Source: Caldilineaceae bacterium (GTDB taxonomy: Bacteria; Chloroflexota; Anaerolineae; Caldilineales; Caldilineaceae). From it: a stretch of 64,000 bases of DNA. A program made the position numbers and the translations under genes. The DNA lies in NCBI GenBank assembly GCA_020634755.1, contig JACKBC010000029.1:20142-84141 (forward strand). The letters are read 5' to 3'. Under the pieces are notes generated by a model. It saw only the letters and a program-made list of their open reading frames with translations, was not told where the DNA came from and did not search any database. Positions 1-10,188 of the stretch are shown one piece after another (within the stretch, counting starts at the first letter, position 1; the number at the start of each line of letters is the position of its first letter).

Positions 1-2
1 CG

Positions 3-596
3 GCGGCGCTCTGCGTCAACGCGCTGATCAAGCATGAAGTGACGCCGGCGAGCGGTGAAATTCTGGTAACCGGCTCGACTGGCGGCGTGGGCAGCACTGC
101 CGTGGCTATGTTGGCCCACTTGGGCTACACCGTGGTGGCCGTCACGGGCAAGGTGGAAGCGGCAGACTTCCTCAAGGGATTGGGCGCGGCGGAAATCATC
201 AGCAGAGAAGCGGCCACGGATGGCAGCGGTCGTCCGCTGCTCAAAGGGCGCTGGGCCGGTGCGGTGGACACCGTAGGCGGCGATATGCTGACCACGGCCA
301 TTCGCGCGGCTCAGTACGGCGGCGTGATCACCTGCTGTGGGCTGGTGGCGTCGCCCAAGCTGGAGACGACCGTGCTGCCCTTTATTTTGCGCGGCGTCAG
401 CCTGGTGGGGTGCGATTCGGGCAATACGCCCATGCCGCTGCGTCAGGCCATTTGGCAAAAGTTGGCCACCGAGTGGAAGGTGGATGCGCTGGCGCAGATC
501 GCAACGGAGCGCATGCTGGCGGAACTAGATCCTGAAATTGACCGCATTTTGGCGGGGGGGCAAACAGGGCGCGTGGTGGTGAATTTGAAGGAATAA
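3..596 (+). CDS. Acrylyl-CoA reductase / YhdH-AcuI family quinone oxidoreductase, 5'-truncated
   Basis: This is the C-terminal part of an MDR-superfamily NADPH-dependent reductase. The reading frame is open to the left edge of the window, so the true start lies outside and the GTG at 39 is internal. The visible part (about 197 aa of an expected 325-330) opens in the Rossmann domain: 'AALCVNAL' then 'LVTGSTGGVGS', the nucleotide-binding glycine motif. It continues through 'TGKVEAADFLKGLGA' and 'GGVITCCGLVASP', which are typical of the YhdH/AcuI branch. AcuI reduces acrylyl-CoA to propionyl-CoA; YhdH homologues are often named only as quinone oxidoreductases, so the exact substrate is uncertain. 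The protein is cytosolic. It ends with TAA at 594-596, and no gene follows on the same strand, so it is probably the last gene of its transcript. Confidence 0.85.
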   Translation, partial: AALCVNALIKHEVTPASGEILVTGSTGGVGSTAVAMLAHLGYTVVAVTGKVEAADFLKGLGAAEIISREAATDGSGRPLLKGRWAGAVDTVGGDMLTTAIRAAQYGGVITCCGLVASPKLETTVLPFILRGVSLVGCDSGNTPMPLRQAIWQKLATEWKVDALAQIATERMLAELDPEIDRILAGGQTGRVVVNLKE

Positions 597-682
597 TTGA
601 CGCAAACGAAGCCAAATCGCAAAGACAAGGCCGTGGCCCACACGGCACGTAAGAATGTGAGCGCTAGGCTTTATCTATTGGG

Positions 683-1087
683 CTATTCCACTGTTGTGAT
701 TATTCTGAGGTTGGCAATATCAGCAAAATCTTTGGGGTTGTGGGTCACAAGTGGCAACCTGTAATGTAAAGCAGTCGCTGCCACCCAAGCATCTTGAGGT
801 GAAATAGGTTTTCCCGTAAGTTGTCTTTCCGCTCTGATGTCACCCCAGATCCGGCATAATCTGACATCAAATGATAGTACTGTATAATTTGCTTGCAAAG
901 TCTGTGTGAGTTGGGCCCGCCGACGTTCACCCCATTTGCGAACCGCTGCCCATTGATAAAGCTCCGCCACCGTCATAAACGAAATGGCCAGATGTTGTTC
1001 TTTCAAATGGAGTTCGTAATCTGACGTTCGGCTATCTCCCTTGAGGATGAACGATACGATATTCGTGTCTAGAAGAATAACATCCAT
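683..1087 (-). CDS. PIN-domain ribonuclease toxin, VapC-like
   Basis: A 134-aa PIN-domain protein of usual VapC length. The N-terminus 'ILLDTNIVSFIL' gives the first acidic metal ligand (D7). E42 in 'TVAELYQW', D99 in 'SPQDAWVAATA' and the 'THNPKDF' motif near the C-terminus complete the expected Mg2+ site. VapC toxins cut tRNA or rRNA when freed from their antitoxin; the target cannot be read from the sequence. The start codon overlaps the stop of the upstream small gene by one base (TAATG on the minus strand), the tight coupling typical of vapBC pairs. All catalytic positions are present, so the toxin is probably functional. Confidence 0.88.
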   Translation of the reverse strand: MDVILLDTNIVSFILKGDSRTSDYELHLKEQHLAISFMTVAELYQWAAVRKWGERRRAQLTQTLQANYTVLSFDVRLCRIWGDIRAERQLTGKPISPQDAWVAATALHYRLPLVTHNPKDFADIANLRIITTVE

Positions 1088-1380
1088 TAGTTTGCCATAC
1101 GATCTTCGTGACGCTGTTGCGTGATAAACTCAATAAAGTCATCAGCGGATTCATCTTCTGGCCAAAAATCTGCTTTCATCCCTGAGATGGTAGAGGCAAG
1201 TTGTGTTTGCTGCCCGGCGACTATTGACTCAATCGACTGCGGTTGCCAAAAATCTGCTTTTTGTAATTCTTGTTGATAGTGTTGATACAAGAGGTTCGAA
1301 ACAGCATTTATCAGTTCAACCTGTTCAGCAGGGGTTAGTTGTTTGGCCGAGTGAATTAGCGTTTGTAAGTTTACGGTCAT
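1087..1380 (-). CDS. Putative antitoxin of the VapBC-like pair
   Basis: A 97-aa acidic protein directly upstream of the PIN toxin. I place the start at the ATG ending at 1380, giving 'MTVNLQTLIHSAKQL', because a good ribosome site (GGAGGT, about 7 nt ahead) lies there. A longer open frame runs to 1449 but would cross the palindrome described separately. The N-terminal half looks helical ('LTPAEQVELINAVSNLL'), as in DNA-binding or dimerising antitoxin heads. The C-terminal half holds two copies of a 'KADFW' motif (near residues 40 and 68) and ends in a charged tail ('DDFIEFITQQRHED') of the kind that wraps the toxin. The family assignment rests on context and tail style. Confidence 0.72.
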   Translation of the reverse strand: MTVNLQTLIHSAKQLTPAEQVELINAVSNLLYQHYQQELQKADFWQPQSIESIVAGQQTQLASTISGMKADFWPEDESADDFIEFITQQRHEDRMAN

Positions 1381-1421
1381 AATTACCTCCGTTATCAGCC
1401 ATGCAGGCGCTCGTTTGACAT

Positions 1422-1442
1422 TATCGACAAATGTTGTCGATA
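1422..1442 (-). promoter_or_regulatory. Perfect palindrome, candidate TA operator
   Basis: TATCGACAA (1422-1430) and TTGTCGATA (1434-1442) form a perfect 9-bp inverted repeat with a 3-nt centre. It lies 42-62 bp upstream of the antitoxin start on the minus strand, and a GATAAT -10-like element overlaps its edge. VapB-type antitoxins usually repress their own operon through such palindromes, so this is the likely autoregulatory site. That is inferred from position and symmetry. Confidence 0.5.
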
Positions 1443-1455
1443 CACACATAATAAT

Positions 1456-1543
1456 AACTCACGTTACGCAGCGAAAGCCAGTCTGCTAGGGAGAAATAGG
1501 AACGTCGGCCAGCCAACTTTCCTCTAGGCTTGCGTAACATAAG
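1456..1543 (+). repeat. Dispersed repeat family 1, copy 1 (MITE/REPIN-like)
   Basis: An element of about 88 bp bounded by imperfect inverted ends: ACTCACGTTACGCAGC on the left, and on the right a sequence whose complement reads ACTTATGTTACGCAAG. The shared interior includes 'AGCCAGTCTGCTAG'. Other copies are at 29353-29442, 37803-37894 and 57544-57635, in both orientations and always intergenic. This copy sits between the antitoxin promoter and the 3' end of ureC. The rest of the gap (1544-1764) shows no gene or clear signal. Confidence 0.85.
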
Positions 1544-1764
1544 ATAATAATATGGCCATAATGAATGGTTCTCTTTCTGGCAGCGCAAGGAAAGAGCCTC
1601 GGTTCTCTAGGTGTGCGCCGCTTGAACATGGAATTGCAGACCAAGTGCGCGCACAACCCGCCAAGGTGGCTGCATTACGGCTGTTCTTCTGGGCAGTGCG
1701 ACGCACACTTGCCCGCCCCTACCCGACTGAAATATTTATGCACGCCTATCAGTTATTTGCGGCA

Positions 1765-3486
<1,722 letters not shown>

Positions 3487-3551
3487 GGTGGTTCCTCCGA
3501 ATTTTTGCTGATTGACTGGCAAACTTCCTTAAAGCCGCTGTGGAATCATGC

Positions 3552-4970
3552 TTATTTAGGGATTCTATGGGTGGCAGCGGGCGTAATTGACGGCGCAATT
3601 ACGCCATTGGCCGACGTGCGTTTTAGCAGTTTGCCAAAGCCGGGATGGGCCAAGATTTCATGTTGACGATAGACTAGCGCGCCCCGCACGTATGTAGCCT
3701 GCACCTGTCCATAAAAGGTCTCGCCTACATACGGGCTGTGTTTGTTTTTATAAAAGAGTTGCTCGGTGGTCAATGTCCATTTGGCCTCGGGATCCACCAC
3801 TACAAAATCGGCGTCGCTGCCAGGCAGGGGCGCGCCTTTTTGTGGATAAAGTCCGTAGCGCCGCGCCGGATTCGCGCACATAATTTTAACCAACGCGCTT
3901 AGCGACAGGCCCCGATTGCGCACACCGGCCGTCAACATGGCCGGCAGCATGCTTTGGATTCCGCTAATGCCGCCCCAGGCATCCCAAATATTTTGGTTGC
4001 CCCGCACTTTGAGGTCCGTGGTGCATGGCGAATGGTCAGAACCGATAATGTCGATATGGCCGGCCAGCACCATCTTCCACAGCGCATCGACTTCGGCGGC
4101 GCACCGCAGCGGCGGCGCACACTTGGCAATGGGGCCCAGCTGCACCAAGTCCTCATCGGTAAAAAAGAGATAGTGTGGGCAGCTCTCCGCCGTGACGTTG
4201 ACGCCGCGGCGCCGCGCTTCCACAATTGCCTGGACCCCTGCTGCCGTGCTAACGTGGACAACATGCAGCGCGCCGCCGGCCTGTTCGGCCCAAAAGAGCG
4301 CGCGACCAATGGCTTCCACCTCGGTGGCCGGTGGTCGCGATAGCGTCCAGGCGCTGCGCTCGGTGCGGCCAGCGGCCTGCATTTGCGCGCCCAATTGAGT
4401 GGTTACGGCATTGTTTTCGGCATGTACCGCAATCAATGTATCAAGTTGGGCAGCTTCTTGCAGCGCGGCATATAGCATCTCATCATCAATGCGGGCAAAA
4501 TCAACGCCGCTTTCGCTCATAAAGCCTTTAAAGCCCACCACGCCTGCATTGTGCATGGCCGCCAACGCGGCCAAATTGTTGTCTACGAGTCCGCCCCAAT
4601 GGGCATAATCGACCACGGCTTGGTCCGCCACCACCGCGCGCTTATGCTCCAGTTCGTTCAGGTTGATGGTGGGCGGCGTGGCGTTGAGCGGCATATCCAC
4701 AATGGTGGTAATGCCGCCGGCGGCGGCCGCCTTTGTCCCCGTGCGATACCCTTCCCAGGCCGTGCGCCCCGGCTCGTTAAAGTGGACATGACCATCGACC
4801 AGCCCGGGCAGCAACACTTTGCCACAAAGGTCCACGATTTTCTGGGCGGCAATTTCTGCGTCGCCGGTAAACACGCGGGTAATTTGGCCATTGGCAACCG
4901 CAACGCCGCCCTTAAAGGCCGCGTCTTCCGTGACTACCAATGCATTTTTTAGCAGTAGGTCCACACTCAT
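3552..4970 (-). CDS. allB: Allantoinase (dihydroorotase-like cyclic amidohydrolase)
   Basis: A 472-aa amidohydrolase that should hydrolyse allantoin to allantoate (EC 3.5.2.5). The binuclear metal site is complete: H61 and H63 ('DGHVHFNEPG'), carbamylated K148 ('GFKGFMSESG'), H183 ('VHAENN'), H239 ('VVHVST') and D312 ('GSDHSPC'). The 'DHSPC' and 'GGISGIQ' motifs favour allantoinase over dihydroorotase or hydantoinase, though a hydantoinase cannot be excluded by eye. Its ATG overlaps the stop of the upstream racemase by 4 bp (4967-4970), showing translational coupling. It lies inside the urease gene set, between ureB/racemase and ureC. This points to purine-ureide catabolism, in which allantoate breakdown finally yields urea. 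Confidence 0.9.
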   Translation of the reverse strand: MSVDLLLKNALVVTEDAAFKGGVAVANGQITRVFTGDAEIAAQKIVDLCGKVLLPGLVDGHVHFNEPGRTAWEGYRTGTKAAAAGGITTIVDMPLNATPPTINLNELEHKRAVVADQAVVDYAHWGGLVDNNLAALAAMHNAGVVGFKGFMSESGVDFARIDDEMLYAALQEAAQLDTLIAVHAENNAVTTQLGAQMQAAGRTERSAWTLSRPPATEVEAIGRALFWAEQAGGALHVVHVSTAAGVQAIVEARRRGVNVTAESCPHYLFFTDEDLVQLGPIAKCAPPLRCAAEVDALWKMVLAGHIDIIGSDHSPCTTDLKVRGNQNIWDAWGGISGIQSMLPAMLTAGVRNRGLSLSALVKIMCANPARRYGLYPQKGAPLPGSDADFVVVDPEAKWTLTTEQLFYKNKHSPYVGETFYGQVQATYVRGALVYRQHEILAHPGFGKLLKRTSANGVIAPSITPAATHRIPK

Positions 4971-5734
4971 CTAGCCTTGTTCCCATATGCTGTTGCAAAA
5001 ATGGTGGGTAGATTGTCTAGCGTTTTGGGTTCAGGTTTGGCATAGGCCAGCCGTTTTGAAGTTGAGATGCCATAGTGCACCATGCCTTCTAAAAATTTAA
5101 GCGCGCAAATCACGCCATCCAGTACTGGCGCGCTCAAATCGGCCGTGAGCCGTTTATCCATACCGCTCATCCCGGCACAGCCCAGGCAGATCACATCGGC
5201 GCCGTCCTGTTCAACGGCTCGTTGCGCTATATTGTGGATGAGCGCATACGTTTCGGCTTCTGACTTCTCTTCTAGCGCCAGCACCGGCAGCCCGGTCGAG
5301 CGCACCGAGGCGCAGCGCGCGGCCAGGCCATAATGATGGACGGCGTCCCACAGCAGCGGCTCCCATTGGCGATTGGTCGTAACTACGCTAAATTTATGGC
5401 CCAACATGCAGGCCATATGCATGGTGGCTTCGGCAATGCCCACGACCGGCTTCGTGGTGATTTCGCGTGCCGCATAAATGACCGGATGATCGCTGTAGCA
5501 GGCAATGACAAAGGCATCCACGTGCGGTGCATGTTGCAACACCAGTTCCAGCGTGGCGGGCGCGCTGAGCAGCTCGTCATAGATGCTCTCAATGGCGCGC
5601 GGGCCCTGCTGCGGATTGACCGCCTCCACAATAGTGCCGGCCGCGGCATATTCAGCCGCAATGTGCTGAATGCGCTGGGTAAAGCCCGGCGTGGTATTGG
5701 GGTTAATGAGCAAAATGCGCGGCCGACGATTCAT
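4967..5734 (-). CDS. Hydantoin/allantoin racemase (Asp/Glu racemase superfamily)
   Basis: A 255-aa cofactor-independent racemase. The two catalytic cysteines lie in 'VIACYSDHP' (C79) and 'ICLGCAGMSGM' (C186), close to the positions in hydantoin racemases (HyuE family). The N-terminus 'RILLINPNTT' is a family hallmark. Next to allantoinase its probable role is to interconvert R- and S-allantoin so that both enantiomers can be opened; a hydantoin role is the alternative. The gene starts 11 bp after the ureB stop and ends overlapping the allantoinase start, so it clearly belongs to the same operon. Confidence 0.85.
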   Translation of the reverse strand: MNRRPRILLINPNTTPGFTQRIQHIAAEYAAAGTIVEAVNPQQGPRAIESIYDELLSAPATLELVLQHAPHVDAFVIACYSDHPVIYAAREITTKPVVGIAEATMHMACMLGHKFSVVTTNRQWEPLLWDAVHHYGLAARCASVRSTGLPVLALEEKSEAETYALIHNIAQRAVEQDGADVICLGCAGMSGMDKRLTADLSAPVLDGVICALKFLEGMVHYGISTSKRLAYAKPEPKTLDNLPTIFATAYGNKAR

Positions 5735-5745
5735 GGGCGAAGATC

Positions 5746-6117
5746 TTAATCCAACGTGCTAAATCCCTGCGCCGCCATACGGGCCAGCGCATCCGCTTTG
5801 ACGTCTTCTGCATCCAGCGCGCCCTGCACCAGCCCATTGCAGCCAAACATGGTACGACTGCCGGCCAGCGCCACCAAGGTGACTTGCTTATCTTCGCCGG
5901 GTTCAAAGCGTACGGCCGTGCCGGCGGCAATGTTCAGACGCATGCCGTAAGCCGCGGCCCGATCAAACTTAAGCGCGCGATTGGTCTCGAAAAAGTGAAA
6001 GTGGCTGCCCACCTGAATGGGCCGATCGCCCGTGTTAAATACCGTCACCGTCACCATGTCGCGTCCCACATTGGCGATAATCTCGCCGTCTTCTATAAAA
6101 TATTCGCCTGGCTTCAT
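5746..6117 (-). CDS. ureB: Urease subunit beta
   Basis: A 123-aa structural subunit of the bacterial three-subunit urease. The start 'MKPGEYFIEDG' (ATG ending at 6117) has a GGGAGAA ribosome site; an upstream in-frame ATG at 6165 is unsupported. The conserved 'PIQVGSHFHFFETN' and 'RLNIAAGTAVRFEPG' blocks are present, and the length is normal. It follows ureA after a 90-bp gap and precedes the racemase by 11 bp. Beta packs against alpha and gamma in the (abc)3 assembly and has no catalytic metal ligands of its own. Confidence 0.97.
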   Translation of the reverse strand: MKPGEYFIEDGEIIANVGRDMVTVTVFNTGDRPIQVGSHFHFFETNRALKFDRAAAYGMRLNIAAGTAVRFEPGEDKQVTLVALAGSRTMFGCNGLVQGALDAEDVKADALARMAAQGFSTLD

Positions 6118-6207
6118 AGCGTTCTCCCTCGCTTGCATCACTGACGACTTGTTATTCGCCACCACTAACCAACCACCAGTGGCTAACGACTAGTAGCCAA
6201 CTACCAA

Positions 6208-6510
6208 TCACTGAATTGGATCGTGGACCGTCACCAATTTGGTGCCATCGGGAAAGGTGGCTTCCACCTGCACTTCGTGAATCATACCGGCAATGCCGTC
6301 CATGACATCATCTTTGGATAAGATGGTGGCGCCGTAAGTCATAATTTCCGCCACCGATTTGCCATCGCGCGCCGCTTCCAAAATTTCAAAGGAGAGAATG
6401 GCCATGGCTTCGGGATAATTTAACTTGAGGCCGCGGGCCTGCCGCTTGCGGGCCAGCTCGGCGGCCAGAAAGATCAGGAGCTTTTCCTGCTCACGTTGAA
6501 CTAAGTGCAT
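6208..6510 (-). CDS. ureA: Urease subunit gamma
   Basis: A 100-aa subunit of standard length. Hallmarks are the N-terminus 'MHLVQREQEKLLIFLAAELA', 'LNYPEAMAILS' and the C-terminal 'ATFPDGTKLVTVHDPIQ'. A GAGAGGAA ribosome site precedes the ATG that ends at 6510. Upstream on the minus strand lies a 474-bp gap filled by a tandem duplication, then ureD. That gap separates the structural genes from the accessory genes and may carry a promoter or processing site of its own. Confidence 0.97.
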   Translation of the reverse strand: MHLVQREQEKLLIFLAAELARKRQARGLKLNYPEAMAILSFEILEAARDGKSVAEIMTYGATILSKDDVMDGIAGMIHEVQVEATFPDGTKLVTVHDPIQ

Positions 6511-6580
6511 ATTGGTTCCTCTCTCTGGAATGGCAAGATGAAGGGTTGACCGGAAGACAAGGTGTCTTCCACAGGCAAAG

Positions 6581-6959
6581 TCAACCGTTCATCTTGTCAA
6601 GGGTGCGCCCCAGAATGGGGGCCTCTCCCGGCTCTGCACTCTGCGAGTGCGTCGCGTCCCTCTCCACAGGTGGAGAGGGACAGCTTTTGCGCATCAGCGC
6701 AAAATCAGGGAGAGGCGGTGCGACGTGCGAGATTCCCTCCATTGGGGACACACCTTCATGTCAACCGTTCATCTTGTCAAGGGTGCGCCCCAGAATGGAG
6801 GGCCTCTCCCGGCTCTGCACTCTGCGAGTGCGTCGCGTCCCTCTCCACAGGTGGAGAGGGACAGCTTTTGCGCATCAGCGCAAAATCAGGGAGAGGCGGT
6901 GCGACGTGCGAGATTCCCTCCATTGGGGACACACCTTCATGTCAACCGTTCATCTTGTC
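6581..6959. repeat. 180-bp tandem duplication of a REP-like palindromic unit
   Basis: Two nearly identical units occupy 6581-6760 and 6761-6941 (the second has one extra base), followed by a third partial unit (6942-6959, beginning 'TCAACCGTTCATCTTGTCA'). Each unit contains two hairpins: CCCTCTCCACA/GGTGGAGAGGG (first at about 6658-6679) and TTTTGCGC-ATCA-GCGCAAAA (first at 6685-6704). The same hairpin pair appears, disrupted, near 30576-30848. The array fills the ureD-ureA gap (6511-6984). Short frames running across it look like by-products of the repeat, so I call no gene here. Confidence 0.9.
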
Positions 6960-6984
6960 ATCATACAAACTCAAATCGGCACAC

Positions 6985-7872
6985 TCAATAAACCTTGCGC
7001 GGCATCACTGCGGCTTGTTGATATAGCGCCTGTTTGGCCATTTGCCAAAAGCAGGGCAAATGCTGCTGAATGGCCTGGCTGGATGTGCTGACGGCGCGTA
7101 CGCTCAGGCCGTGGGCGGAAAGCGGACTGACGCCCCACACCAGTTGGCCGGCTACAGTGAGCGAACGGGCCAGTTGATCCAGCTGTTTTTCTAAATTTAG
7201 CCAACGTTGCGCTTCAATGCCCACTCGGCAAATGTAAAAGGTGGCAAAGTAGCGAAAGAGGCCCAGTTTGACCGCGCTATCCAACGCTGTCTGTTTGGGC
7301 TCCAGCTGGCTGCGTTCAATGGCAATGGGTTGGCCGTTGGCCCATATGTCCAGATCGATTTGCAGCAAGTCGTACTCAAAACATTCGCCTTTGGCCTCGC
7401 GCCCCGGCGTCACCACTTCCCAGTAGAAAAGGCCGGCATTGTCGGCCAACTCTATGTGCGTGCTTTGCCGATACTGGCTGCGCGCATAGGGGATGAGCGT
7501 ATCCGGCAGATATTCGAGCAACCCACCGCTATCTACCTGTAAATGGCTCGTTTGGATGGTGGTTGGGTATCCCATTCGCTGCCGATAGACCCGCGTAGAG
7601 CCTGTGGAGGTAATTTGGGCCTGGGCGCCGGCCTCTACATGCGCCCGCAGCTGTAGACGATCTCCCCCCAGCAGCCCACCGGAAATGTTGTGTAAATGCA
7701 CCAGCACCGGCTGCGCCTCTTGTGCGTCGGGGGCCGTGGCGATAGCACTGGCGGACTTAATGGGGAAAGCCCGAATCACGCGCAGCGGCGGCTCTTGTTT
7801 TAGCACACGCAAAATGGTTTGGTCATTCTGGACGCTAAAATTGAGATGCAACGCGGCACTGGTCTGATTCAT
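6985..7872 (-). CDS. ureD: Urease accessory protein UreD (UreH)
   Basis: A 295-aa scaffold that binds apo-urease and recruits UreF and UreG for nickel insertion. Family blocks are 'NISGGLLGGDRLQL' (near residue 62), 'STGSTRVYRQ', 'LLEYLPDTLIPYA' and 'YWEVVTPGREAKGE'; the '..MPRKVY' C-terminus also fits. The gene begins 6 bp after the ureF stop, so it is co-transcribed with ureG and ureF. Length is normal and no frame break is seen. It is the last accessory gene before the tandem-repeat gap. Confidence 0.93.
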   Translation of the reverse strand: MNQTSAALHLNFSVQNDQTILRVLKQEPPLRVIRAFPIKSASAIATAPDAQEAQPVLVHLHNISGGLLGGDRLQLRAHVEAGAQAQITSTGSTRVYRQRMGYPTTIQTSHLQVDSGGLLEYLPDTLIPYARSQYRQSTHIELADNAGLFYWEVVTPGREAKGECFEYDLLQIDLDIWANGQPIAIERSQLEPKQTALDSAVKLGLFRYFATFYICRVGIEAQRWLNLEKQLDQLARSLTVAGQLVWGVSPLSAHGLSVRAVSTSSQAIQQHLPCFWQMAKQALYQQAAVMPRKVY

Positions 7873-7878
7873 GCTGGG

Positions 7879-8629
7879 CTAACTAATAAATAGGCGCACC
7901 GGCAAGCTGGCGTGGCGCATGCCGGCCAGATCCAGCAGCGGCGCAAAGCTGGAGATGCTGTCAAGGTCTGTGCTTTGACTGCGCGTAACAATCTGCGCCA
8001 GTAGCGGTTTGAGCTGCCAGCTCAAGGCCATTACTTGATTCTGCCCCACCGGCATGAGCCGCTGGCATGCCGACAGTAGACCGGTCAAATTTTGCTGCAA
8101 ATAGGCCGATGTCACCGCTTCTGTGCCCAGCCCGAGGCACCCGCCCACCAAGCCAAAAGCCGTGCAAAGATGCAAGTCAACTTTGTGTGTGCCGCCATTT
8201 TTATGGGCGCTACCATTGCCTGTGTTGCCAGGGGGTGGGTCGACATTATGCGCATCGGCAATGCGGACCGCATGTTGCAGACGGGGCAACGGTTCTAAGC
8301 TGGCGGCCAAGCGCAGAAACCGTTTGCCCAATGTGGCGCTGGCTTCTCGGCTTTCGCGGGCCGGTTTGCGTGCCGAGAGCGTCTGGTTCAGGCCTACCCA
8401 TTGTGTATTGAAGGCCGTGGCATTCACCAATTGCGCATCGGCCAACTCATACGCACGCCGGCAGCCAGCCGCTTCCAGCGGGGCCGTCTCTTGGAGTAGA
8501 TCGGCGAAAAAGCGCGCTAAATTTGTGGGTGTCAACTCCCCTTCAGCGGACAGCGTTTCCAGGCCAAATGAGTGGGCGCTGGCGCCAATGGGCAGCGCAC
8601 TATCGGCCAATTGCAGCAGCTGTAGCAAT

Positions 8630-8637
<8 letters not shown>
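7879..8637 (-). CDS. ureF: Urease accessory protein UreF
   Basis: A 252-aa helical GTPase-regulating chaperone of urease. I start it at the ATG ending at 8637 ('MLELLQLLQLADSALPIGAS'), which aligns with the family N-terminus and overlaps the ureG stop by 8 bp. An upstream ATG at 8652 is possible; the one at 8685 is unlikely. The signature 'ADSALPIGASAHSFGLETL' and the C-terminal 'FAPLLDLAGMRHASLPVRLF' are clear. Residues about 130-155 hold a Gly/Asn/His-rich insertion ('PPPGNTGNGSAHKNGGTHK') beyond the family core. Overlap with ureG and the 6-bp gap to ureD mark one operon. Confidence 0.92.
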
Positions 8638-9337
<700 letters not shown>

Positions 9338-9387
9338 ATGGATTGATTTCCTCTTGGTTATACCATGTGGCGGCTTGGGTTGGGGCG

Positions 9388-10089
9388 TCAAACAGCCAGA
9401 TATTCTTTGGCTTTGGCTTCGTCAAAAATCGCCGCCGGTCCTTCCATCACAATGGAACCGGTCTCCATGACGTAGCAGTAGCTGGCCACGCTCAGCGCAA
9501 AATCGAAGAACTGCTCCACCAGCAAAATGGACATATCGCCGCGGTCGCGCAGCGTCAAAATCACCCGCTCAATGTCTTTCATAATCGAGGGCTGAATGCC
9601 TTCGGTGGGTTCATCCAGCAGCAGCAACTTGGGGCGGCGCACCAGCACGCGGCCAAAGGCCAATTGCTGCTGCTGGCCACCGCTCAACGTGCCGGCCACG
9701 CGGCGGCGCATCTCTTTGAGCACCGGAAAGATTGCATACACTTCCTCCAGCGCCTGGTGGTCCACGGCCCGTTTGGGCGTGGCTTCAAAGCCCATGAGCA
9801 GATTTTCATAGACCGTCAGATAGGGAAAAATGCCGCGGCCCTGGGGCACGTAGCCAAAACCGACGCGGGCGCGGTGGCTGGTGCGCCACTTGGTAATATT
9901 GGCGCCGTCAAAATAGAGATCGCCATGCCGCAAATTGAGCAGCCCCATAATGCTCTTGATCAGCGTCGTCTTGCCCACGCCGTTGCGTCCCATCAAGCAG
10001 ACCACCTGCCCATCCGGCACTTCCATATTGATGTTGCGTAAAATCTTGCTTTCGCCGTAATTGACCGACGCTTGTTGAATGGATAACAT
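9388..10089 (-). CDS. urtE: Urea ABC transporter ATP-binding protein UrtE
   Basis: A 233-aa ATPase of the LivF/UrtE branch. Walker A GRNGVGKT (34-41), ABC signature LSGGQ (135-139) and Walker B 'LLLLDEP' (155-161) are intact. The 'GYVPQGRGIFPYLTVYENL' stretch is the UrtE/LivF hallmark. It pairs with UrtD under the UrtB/UrtC permeases. The gene lies between urtD (99-bp gap holding a palindromic repeat) and ureG (50-bp gap), linking the transporter to the urease accessory genes in one direction of transcription. Confidence 0.95.
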   Translation of the reverse strand: MLSIQQASVNYGESKILRNINMEVPDGQVVCLMGRNGVGKTTLIKSIMGLLNLRHGDLYFDGANITKWRTSHRARVGFGYVPQGRGIFPYLTVYENLLMGFEATPKRAVDHQALEEVYAIFPVLKEMRRRVAGTLSGGQQQQLAFGRVLVRRPKLLLLDEPTEGIQPSIMKDIERVILTLRDRGDMSILLVEQFFDFALSVASYCYVMETGSIVMEGPAAIFDEAKAKEYLAV

Positions 10090-10120
10090 ATTTTTTACTC
10101 TTCCATAAGAGAAGTCGCGG

Positions 10121-10186
10121 CTCCCCTCTCTACAGCAAAGCGGACGTAGAATGAGGGGGCGCTTTGCTAAAGCGTTGGGGGAGAGG
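10121..10186. repeat. REP-like stem-loop in the urtD-urtE gap
   Basis: The 99-bp gap holds an interrupted palindrome. AGCAAAGCG (10134-10142) pairs with CGCTTTGCT (10160-10168), and an outer CTCCCC pairs with a GGGGAG run near 10178-10183. A hairpin inside a polycistronic message may change the relative stability of the urtABCD and urtE parts. It is similar in style to other palindromic repeats here, but I found no second copy of this exact sequence. Confidence 0.5.
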
Positions 10187-10188
10187 TC

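Noticed and set aside
6546..7091. Repeated open frames across the 180-bp tandem array
   Set aside because: The peptide merely repeats with the DNA repeat in several frames; no start signals or known domain.
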